A DNA stretch of 5,408 nt from positions 1 to 5,408 of the forward strand of contig JALNZZ010000140.1 in assembly GCA_023229065.1 (NCBI GenBank). Direction: 5' to 3'. The notes under the pieces are model-generated. The model saw only the letters and a list, made by a program, of their open reading frames with translations. It was not told the DNA's origin and ran no database searches. Each line of letters begins with the position of its first letter. The first letter of the stretch is position 1. A program made the position numbers and the translations under genes. Shown here piece by piece: positions 1 to 4,377 of this stretch. Source of the stretch: Porticoccaceae bacterium (GTDB lineage Bacteria; Pseudomonadota; Gammaproteobacteria; Pseudomonadales; Porticoccaceae).

Positions 1-318
1 CACGATGTCAACGATGCTCTGGACAGTGAGGTATACGGCGTTGGTGCTGAGTACAAGCTGACCAGCAAGGCACGTATTAAAGGTCACTACATGCTTCGTG
101 ACGGCGATGTGGATGAAACCGATGCGGCGCTGTTTACCGTCGGCCTGGAGTACAGGATCGCCAGCCCGCTGCGGTTGTATGCCAACTATGGTATTGTCGA
201 CAACGATGACAATATTGCTCTCAACCCCTACACCCAAGCCCGTACCACCAGTGATGTTCCCGCTGTGAATGGTGAAAAAGCCAAAGGGTTCTCGCTGGGT
301 ATGCGCTACGACTTCTGA
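1..318 (+). CDS. Outer-membrane porin, C-terminal fragment (5' end outside window)
   Basis: The reading frame is open from base 1 and ends in TGA at 316-318, leaving 105 residues of a longer protein. The fragment alternates short amphipathic strands with Asp/Asn-rich turns: EVYGVGAEYKL, ARIKGHYML, AALFTVGLEYRI, LRLYANYGIVDNDDN and finally KGFSLGMRYDF. Ending in a strand with a terminal Phe is the classical C-terminal signature read by the BAM assembly machinery. The LRLYANYG-DNDDN stretch followed by a variable loop and a last GMRYDF strand resembles the Gram-negative general porin family (Porin_4 type), in which the last strands close the barrel. Such proteins form trimeric water-filled channels for small solutes in the outer membrane. 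The substrate cannot be judged from this fragment. A strong terminator lies 33 bases downstream, so the transcription unit ends here. Barrel identity is fairly sure; the exact porin subfamily is less so. Confidence 0.85.
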   Translation, partial: HDVNDALDSEVYGVGAEYKLTSKARIKGHYMLRDGDVDETDAALFTVGLEYRIASPLRLYANYGIVDNDDNIALNPYTQARTTSDVPAVNGEKAKGFSLGMRYDF

Positions 319-351
319 GTGACTATGTCGTAACACCTGTTGTAACAGAAG

Positions 352-383
352 GCCGTGGAGTGGGAGACCCTCCGCGGCTTTTT
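352..383 (+). terminator. Intrinsic terminator of the porin gene
   Basis: A 9-bp stem (GCCGTGGAG at 352-360 with CTCCGCGGC at 370-378, one G-T wobble) encloses a 9-base loop and is followed at once by five T residues (379-383). It begins 33 bases after the porin stop codon, which is the expected position for a Rho-independent terminator on the + strand. Confidence 0.88.
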
Positions 384-404
384 GTTTCTTGGTACTTCGT
401 AGCT

Positions 405-518
405 GGTCTCGCGCCGGGACAAAGGCTGTCGAGACACGCTGTGAATACGTCCGTGTACGCTCGGATGCGGCTTCCCTGCCGCATACGGTCTCGACAGCCT
501 TTGTCCCGGCGCGAGACC
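405..518. repeat. Compound palindrome: perfect 31-bp inverted repeat around two small hairpins
   Basis: Bases 405-435 and 488-518 are exact reverse complements over 31 bp, separated by a 52-base spacer. The spacer holds two smaller hairpins: TACGT/GTGTA (446-457, with G-T wobbles) and ATGCGGC/GCCGCAT (465-484, 6-base loop). Each 31-bp arm is also bounded by its own inverted hexamer: GTCTCG at 406-411 with CGAGAC at 430-435, and the same pair at 488-493 and 512-517. The arms can therefore fold either with each other or individually. The element lies wholly between genes, after the porin terminator and before the mlaA promoter candidates. From memory, the core pattern (CGCTGTGAATAC-TCC-TGTA-GCTC followed by a GC-rich hairpin) recurs between genes in many marine gammaproteobacteria, so a dispersed REP/MITE-like repeat is the likely class. 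No flanking target-site duplication is visible, and only one copy lies in this window. Confidence 0.85.
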
Positions 519-546
519 TCCTCACTGCCAAATTCCGGCCATTCTT

Positions 547-561
547 CCAGGCTTCGCCTGG
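547..561. other. Small hairpin upstream of mlaA
   Basis: CCAGGC (547-552) and GCCTGG (556-561) form a 6-bp perfect stem with a 3-base loop; a 5-bp stem with a CTTCG loop is the alternative. No proper T-run follows, so it is a poor terminator. It would overlap the -35 region of the promoter candidate ending at 582, so it could be an operator-like palindrome or the remnant of another repeat. Function unknown. Confidence 0.45.
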
Positions 562-582
562 CAGCTACGATTTGTCTATAAT
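553..582 (+). promoter_or_regulatory. Candidate sigma-70 promoter P1 for mlaA
   Basis: A perfect -10 hexamer TATAAT lies at 577-582. The best-placed -35 (TTCGCC, 553-558, 18-bp spacer) is poor and falls inside the 547-561 hairpin, so the promoter may be weak or activator-dependent. It would give a leader of about 115 bases before the chosen mlaA start. Confidence 0.45.
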
Positions 583-634
583 TGAGGGGCGGTGGCCAGG
601 TATGGCGGGCATCTGCTCCAGTCTGTCGCAGCTC

Positions 635-663
635 TGGTTTCATTGTCCCCGCTTCGCTAGAAT
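635..663 (+). promoter_or_regulatory. Candidate sigma-70 promoter P2 for mlaA
   Basis: TAGAAT at 658-663 matches the -10 consensus at five of six positions and sits about 40 bases before the mlaA start, a more usual leader length than P1. The -35 at the right distance (635-640, TGGTTT) is weak. The -10 box lies inside a small inverted repeat, CCCGC (648-652) with GCGGG (664-668). P1 and P2 cannot be ranked from sequence alone. Confidence 0.35.
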
Positions 664-703
664 GCGGGACTTCATCTAAGAGAATCGGTTGGAACTGATG
701 GCA

Positions 704-1483
704 ATGATCGACAAGGTGTTGTCTACTATTCTGGCGCCGTTGCTGGTTGTTCTGCTGGCGGCTTCCCTCCCTGTCGATGCCTTTGCCGCCGATGAGGACC
801 CGCTGGAACCGCTCAACCGTAAGATCCACGTCTTTAACGATACCGCCGACACCTATGTTTTGCGCCCGCTGGCAAAGGGCTATCGTGCAGTGACGCCGCA
901 GCCGGTAGAAAGGTCCATCAGCCGAGTTTTTGCCAACCTGCTCGAGGTCAACAGCACTTTCAATAGTATTTTGCAGGCCAAGTTCGGCAAGGCCGCCCAT
1001 CACGGGGGCCGCTTTTTGATCAACTCAACCGTGGGCCTGGTGGGTCTGTTTGACGTCGCTGACACCATGGGGTTGCCCCGTATCGAGGGCGAGGACTTCG
1101 GCCAGACCCTGGCCGTGTGGGGCGTAGGTTCCGGACCCTATGTGGTGCTGCCGCTGTTGGGCCCCAGCACATTGCGGGATGCTCCGTCACGCTACGTCGA
1201 TACCTTTCTCGATCCGATTAACACAATGGATCATGTCCCCACGCGCAACACTGTCCACGGGACCAAAGTGCTTTCCGGTCGGGCCGGCTTGCTCGACGCT
1301 GAAGAGATGATCAGCGGCGACAGATACACTTTTATGCGCAATGTCTACCTCCAGCGCCGCGCCTACCTCATCAATGATGGCCTCATTCTTGATGAGTTTG
1401 ACGATTTCGATGATTTTGATGACTACGATGATTTTGAGGCGCAAGACGAAGGGCAGGGTGCCGACAGTGAGTATGACTTGTGA
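704..1483 (+). CDS. mlaA: MlaA/VacJ outer-membrane phospholipid-removal protein
   Basis: MlaA is the outer-membrane component of the Mla pathway; it extracts phospholipids from the outer leaflet and passes them to periplasmic MlaC for return to the inner membrane. The 259-residue product carries the family's conserved blocks in order: DPLEPLNR (32-39), the FNDTADTYVLRPLAKGYR region (44-61), RFLINSTVG (103-111), EDFGQTL (130-136) and GSGPYVVLPLLGPSTLRD (142-159). Residues 1-28 form a signal peptide with cleavage predicted after AFA. There is no lipobox cysteine, so unlike E. coli MlaA it is not an obvious lipoprotein. ATG 704 was chosen because GGAA (691-694) lies 9 bases upstream and the signal peptide starts sensibly; ATG 698 and TTG 689 are in-frame alternatives, the latter with AAGAGA at 678-683. 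The C-terminus adds an unusual acidic tail of five Asp-Asp/Glu-Phe/Tyr triplets (230-244). Only 75 bases without a terminator separate it from the next gene, so co-transcription is likely. Confidence 0.93.
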   Translation: MIDKVLSTILAPLLVVLLAASLPVDAFAADEDPLEPLNRKIHVFNDTADTYVLRPLAKGYRAVTPQPVERSISRVFANLLEVNSTFNSILQAKFGKAAHHGGRFLINSTVGLVGLFDVADTMGLPRIEGEDFGQTLAVWGVGSGPYVVLPLLGPSTLRDAPSRYVDTFLDPINTMDHVPTRNTVHGTKVLSGRAGLLDAEEMISGDRYTFMRNVYLQRRAYLINDGLILDEFDDFDDFDDYDDFEAQDEGQGADSEYDL

Positions 1484-1558
1484 TGCCCAGATCCATCCCG
1501 CTCTTCCCTCCGCCAGCCGTTCTGCTCTCTCGCGCGATACCTGCCATCGGTTGATACT

Positions 1559-2752
1559 GTGAACTCTGTCGCCAGGCGCGTCTTGCTCATACTCCCAGAG
1601 GCCTCTCCTCACCGCCGCTTGCGCGCTGTTCTTGCTGCTCAAGGCTGGCAGGTCGATGAGCGCCCCACGTTGGATGCTTTCTGCCTGCAGGACTGCGCCA
1701 GCTATCAGGTGGTGATTATTCAACCAAGCGAGGGCGGTGCTGGCGAAGCGCAGCTCAATGCACTGCTGGCAAACTGCCAGGAATACGATGCCACCATGGT
1801 GCTACCGATCCTCGACAGCCCCAGCCCTGGCGGGCTTGTCAAGCTGATGCGCAACGGGATTGTGGACGCTCTGCTCAACCACTTCTCCGATCAGGAGCTG
1901 ATCGATACCGTCAATCGCGTTGCCAGTCACCGCAATCTCTATCTGGAAAACCTGGCTTACAGTGAGCAACTGGAAAAGGCCAACCGGGAACTGCGGGGCA
2001 GCCTCAATATCCTGCGGATGGATCACGTCGCCGGGCGCCAGGTTCAAAAGAGCCTGCTGCCCATCTCGCCCCTGGAGTACGGCGAGTATACGATTGCCCA
2101 TCGCATCAATCCCTCCCTGTATCTGAGCGGTGATTTTGTCGGCTACAGCGCGGTGCTGGACCGCTTTTTAATCTTTTATCTCGCCGATGTCTCTGGCCAT
2201 GGCGCCTCGTCGGCCTTTGTCACCATCTTGCTGCACTTTATTCTCAAGCGGATCCTGCGCCGCCATACCTACGAAAAGGATATCGCGGCTCTGTTGCGTG
2301 CACCGGAAGGCTTTCTGGAACATCTCAATCGCCAGATCATTGCAGCGGGACTGGAAAAATACCTGACCATGTTTGCCGGCTCCATCGATCTGCACACTAA
2401 CATTCTGCGCTACTCAGTGGCTGCACAGATGCCGATGCCGGTGTTCGTGGTGGGGGAGGACGCTCGTTTCTTGCCGGGCAAGGGCAAGCCGGTCGGTATG
2501 TTCGAGAATGCGAGCTGGGAGGTGGGCGAGATTGCGCTACCATCCAACTTCTCTCTGTACGCTATCTCCGACGGCCTGATGGAAACCCTGCCAGGACCGA
2601 CCCTGACAGCGAAGGAAGATTATTTCAGGACCATGGCGGCGAACTGCGCTGGCAACCACGAGGTGCTGTGCGAGAGCCTGGGCCTGAATGACAGCGGCAA
2701 AGTGCCCGATGATATATCGTTGTTGAGCGTGATACGCCGGAGTAAATCGTGA
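1559..2752 (+). CDS. rssB: RssB-like regulator: degenerate receiver domain plus PP2C (SpoIIE-type) serine phosphatase
   Basis: The 397-residue product has an N-terminal receiver-like domain (about 7-125), a helical, probably coiled-coil linker (about 127-165) and a PP2C/SpoIIE phosphatase domain (about 166-393). The phosphatase keeps the family's metal ligands: GDF (D192), ADVSGHG (D210), SDG (D338) and PDD (D384, D385), plus the QxxLLP motif at 163-168. It should therefore be an active Mn/Mg-dependent phosphatase, most likely acting on the phospho-STAS protein encoded next. The receiver looks degenerate. The acidic pair after strand 1 is replaced (LILPEA), the expected phospho-acceptor Asp after strand 3 is in VVIIQPSEGG (Gln55, Pro56), and the Lys expected before the last helix appears to be Asn107. 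The start is GTG 1559 with only a weak ribosome site; the frame is open back to the mlaA stop but has no ATG, GTG or TTG. The symbol follows the Pseudomonas vacJ-rssB-rssC order. E. coli RssB, in contrast, has a working receiver and an inactive PP2C fold. A link to RpoS is not shown. Confidence 0.85.
   Translation: MNSVARRVLLILPEASPHRRLRAVLAAQGWQVDERPTLDAFCLQDCASYQVVIIQPSEGGAGEAQLNALLANCQEYDATMVLPILDSPSPGGLVKLMRNGIVDALLNHFSDQELIDTVNRVASHRNLYLENLAYSEQLEKANRELRGSLNILRMDHVAGRQVQKSLLPISPLEYGEYTIAHRINPSLYLSGDFVGYSAVLDRFLIFYLADVSGHGASSAFVTILLHFILKRILRRHTYEKDIAALLRAPEGFLEHLNRQIIAAGLEKYLTMFAGSIDLHTNILRYSVAAQMPMPVFVVGEDARFLPGKGKPVGMFENASWEVGEIALPSNFSLYAISDGLMETLPGPTLTAKEDYFRTMAANCAGNHEVLCESLGLNDSGKVPDDISLLSVIRRSKS
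2739..2752 (+). promoter_or_regulatory. Ribosome-binding site and GTGA stop/start overlap coupling the phosphatase and STAS genes
   Basis: GGAG (2739-2742) stands 6 bases before the GTG start at 2749, inside the last codons of the phosphatase gene. The GTG start overlaps the upstream TGA stop (2750-2752) as GTGA. This fixes the start of the STAS gene and predicts translational coupling, hence balanced amounts of enzyme and substrate. Confidence 0.85.
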
Positions 2753-3246
2753 CAGGAAAAATTCTGGTAGCCGAGCAGGATGGCGTCTACCTGCTGAAGC
2801 TGATCGGCGATGTACGGGTAACACTCTGCACCTCCCTGGCCGATTATATCGATCGAGTATTCACCAGCCAGCCGGCCACCGAGGTCTTTGTCGACCTGCT
2901 GGAAGCGCAAGGTATCGACAGCACCAGTCTGGGCCTGCTGGCTAAATTGGCGCTGCATTGTATTGACAACCTGGGCTTCAAAGCCCAGTTGCTGTGTGTC
3001 AATGACGATATTTTCCGCATCATCGAGTCCATGGAGCTGGAGGATCTGTTTGACATCCTCGGCATCCCCGACGCCCCGCAGCTGCCGCTGTGCGATGTCA
3101 CACCCCATGAGGGAGAGCTGCCCGATATGGAGGCAGTGCGTCAACAGGTGCTGGAAGCCCACAAACTCCTGGTCAAACTCAATCCCGAGCTGCTGGGAGA
3201 GTTTGTCGACCTGATCAATGCTCTGGAGCAGGAAGAGGGCCGATAA
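2749..3246 (+). CDS. rssC: STAS-domain anti-sigma-factor antagonist (RssC-like)
   Basis: The 165-residue product has a STAS domain over roughly residues 5-105. The strand EVFVDL (45-50) and the GIDSTSLGLLAKL segment (55-67) match the family's DSSGLG loop, which holds the switch residue; here that is Ser58 or Thr59, with Ser60 where Gly is usual. In partner-switching systems the unphosphorylated STAS protein binds a HATPase anti-sigma kinase, is phosphorylated on this residue and released, and a PP2C phosphatase resets it. The upstream overlapping gene encodes exactly such a phosphatase, so the pair probably acts together in the cytoplasm. After the STAS core there is an extension of about 55 residues, a Pro-rich linker (107-125) and then mostly predicted helix (127-162), which simple SpoIIAA-type proteins lack; it may mediate oligomerisation or partner binding. 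No kinase or anti-sigma gene is in the window. The 3' end overlaps convergent dusA by 32 bp and no terminator is visible. Confidence 0.85.
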   Translation: MTGKILVAEQDGVYLLKLIGDVRVTLCTSLADYIDRVFTSQPATEVFVDLLEAQGIDSTSLGLLAKLALHCIDNLGFKAQLLCVNDDIFRIIESMELEDLFDILGIPDAPQLPLCDVTPHEGELPDMEAVRQQVLEAHKLLVKLNPELLGEFVDLINALEQEEGR

Positions 3247-4231
3247 GGGCCTGAGCCTCATGCAGGACGGCAATATCGTCGGGCCTGCGCCAGGTATTCT
3301 CACTCAGGTGGCGACGAAAGCGCCGGGCGCCGGGCTGACCGTTGTAGAGACCGAGAATATGGCGGGTGATGTGACCCAGACGTACACCAGCCCGCAATTG
3401 CTCCTCGACAAACGGAATGAAGGCCTGCAGTACCTGTTCCCGGCTGCCAGGACCTTGCCGGGCACCGAATAACCGCGTGTCAGCGTCAGCCAGGATCCAC
3501 GGATTGTGATAGGCCTCGCGCCCGATCATCACGCCATCCACCTGCCGTAAGTGCTCCTCTGCCTCATCAAGACTGGTTACCCCGCCATTGAGAATGATCT
3601 CCAGGTGGGGGAAGTCGCGCTTTAAACGCTGTACCAGCTCGTACTGAAGGGGTGGTATATCGCGATTCTGCTTGGGGCTGAGGCCCTTTAGCCAGGCTTT
3701 GCGGGCATGGACGGCAAAGGACTGGCAACCGCGCTCGCTAACAGTACCGACAAAGTCCCGCAGGTGTTCGTAGGAGTCCATATCGTCCACGCCGATCCGG
3801 TTCTTCACCGTCACTGGAATGGACACCGCGTCCACCATAGCGGCCACGGCATCGCCCACCAGTTGCGGCGTCTTCATCAGGCAGGCACCAAAACTGCCAT
3901 TCTGCACGCGGTCGCTGGGACAGCCGCAGTTGAGATTGACTTCGGCATAGCCCGCTTGTTCCGCCATCTGTGCACAAGCCGCCAGGTCATGAGGATCGCT
4001 GCCACCCAGCTGTAATGCTAACGGATGTTCGCTGGCGTCATAGGCCAGAAAGCGCGCCCGATCACCGTGAATCAGTGCCGCAGTGGTCACCATTTCCGTA
4101 TACAGCAGCGTGTGGCGGCTGATCAGGCGCGCAAAGTATCTGAAGTACCTGTCGGTGTACTCCATCATCGGCGCAACGCTCAGACGACGGCTAAGGGCTG
4201 CAGGGGGAGGGGGGGAGACTGGTTGGTTCAC
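3215..4231 (-). CDS. dusA: tRNA-dihydrouridine(20/20a) synthase DusA
   Basis: DusA is an FMN-dependent enzyme that uses NADPH to reduce uridine to dihydrouridine at positions 20/20a of the tRNA D-loop. The 338-residue product is of typical length and shows the Dus signatures: SVAPMMEYTDR (18-28) for FMN binding; the catalytic-loop block VNLNCGCPSDRVQNGSFGA (98-116), with Cys104 of GCP as the likely catalytic acid; TVKNRIG (141-147, Lys143 near FMN); FAVHAR (172-177, His175); LNGG (214-217); and IGRE (236-239). The long specific block around the catalytic Cys and the full-length fit favour DusA over DusB or DusC. The start is GTG: an in-frame TAG stands five codons upstream and no other ATG/GTG/TTG precedes the conserved FMN motif. 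Its ribosome site is weak. Residues 7-10 are a Pro4 run encoded across a 7-base homopolymer. The gene is divergent from gltX and convergent with the STAS gene. Confidence 0.95.
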   Translation of the reverse strand: MNQPVSPPPPAALSRRLSVAPMMEYTDRYFRYFARLISRHTLLYTEMVTTAALIHGDRARFLAYDASEHPLALQLGGSDPHDLAACAQMAEQAGYAEVNLNCGCPSDRVQNGSFGACLMKTPQLVGDAVAAMVDAVSIPVTVKNRIGVDDMDSYEHLRDFVGTVSERGCQSFAVHARKAWLKGLSPKQNRDIPPLQYELVQRLKRDFPHLEIILNGGVTSLDEAEEHLRQVDGVMIGREAYHNPWILADADTRLFGARQGPGSREQVLQAFIPFVEEQLRAGVRLGHITRHILGLYNGQPGARRFRRHLSENTWRRPDDIAVLHEAQALIGPLPAPEH

Positions 4232-4259
4232 TCGTTGCCACGGCTACTGCGGAATAGCC

Positions 4260-4265
4260 ATTATA
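4260..4265 (-). promoter_or_regulatory. Candidate -10 box of the dusA promoter
   Basis: Read on the minus strand this is a perfect TATAAT, about 29 bases before the GTG start, giving a leader of about 20 bases. No good -35 hexamer lies 16-18 bases upstream; TTGAGC (4276-4281, minus) is too close at 10 bases. Confidence 0.5.
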
Positions 4266-4340
4266 ACGGTTTGCAGCTCAAGGGTGGGCTGATCTCCACT
4301 CCAGCAGCCATGTCATTCCAACGGCGGGCGCCAGACCTTA

Positions 4341-4346
4341 TATAAT
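4341..4346 (+). promoter_or_regulatory. Candidate -10 box of the gltX promoter
   Basis: A perfect TATAAT lies 31 bases before the gltX ATG, giving a leader of about 25 bases. The best -35 candidate, TTCCAA (4316-4321), is weak and 19 bases away. The two -10 boxes of this divergent region are about 75 bp apart, so the dusA and gltX promoters need not overlap. Confidence 0.55.
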
Positions 4347-4377
4347 GGTCACCCACAGTCACCAACCGGAAGCTTAA

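Noticed and set aside
405..518. CRISPR repeat or tRNA/attachment site
   Set aside because: There is only one inverted pair rather than regularly spaced direct repeats, no tRNA-like fold, and no integrase gene in the window.
405..518. Second intrinsic terminator for the porin gene
   Set aside because: The long stem is not followed by a T-run on either strand, and a complete terminator already lies at 352-383.
360..679. Two short + strand frames (73 and 96 codons) in the porin-mlaA gap
   Set aside because: They read straight through the terminator loop and palindrome, show no recognisable protein features, and have no convincing ribosome site.
323..1003. Minus-strand open frame of 226 codons across the palindrome and into mlaA
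   Set aside because: It runs antisense through the well-supported mlaA gene and through the repeat; its composition (Arg/Gln-rich, no domain) is typical of a shadow frame.
1483..1554. 23-codon ATG frame starting at TGATG on the mlaA stop, a possible leader or coupling peptide
   Set aside because: There is no good ribosome site, no recognisable content, and it ends just before the GTG start of the phosphatase gene; possible translational relay but unsupported.
1187..1723. Minus-strand 178-codon frame over the mlaA 3' end and phosphatase 5' end
   Set aside because: It is antisense to two conserved proteins and its hydrophobic run (VVIKIIEIVKLIK) is just the complement of the Asp/Phe repeat.
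2620..3303. Minus-strand 227-codon frame over the phosphatase-STAS junction
   Set aside because: It opposes a tightly coupled, well-supported gene pair and has no recognisable domain.
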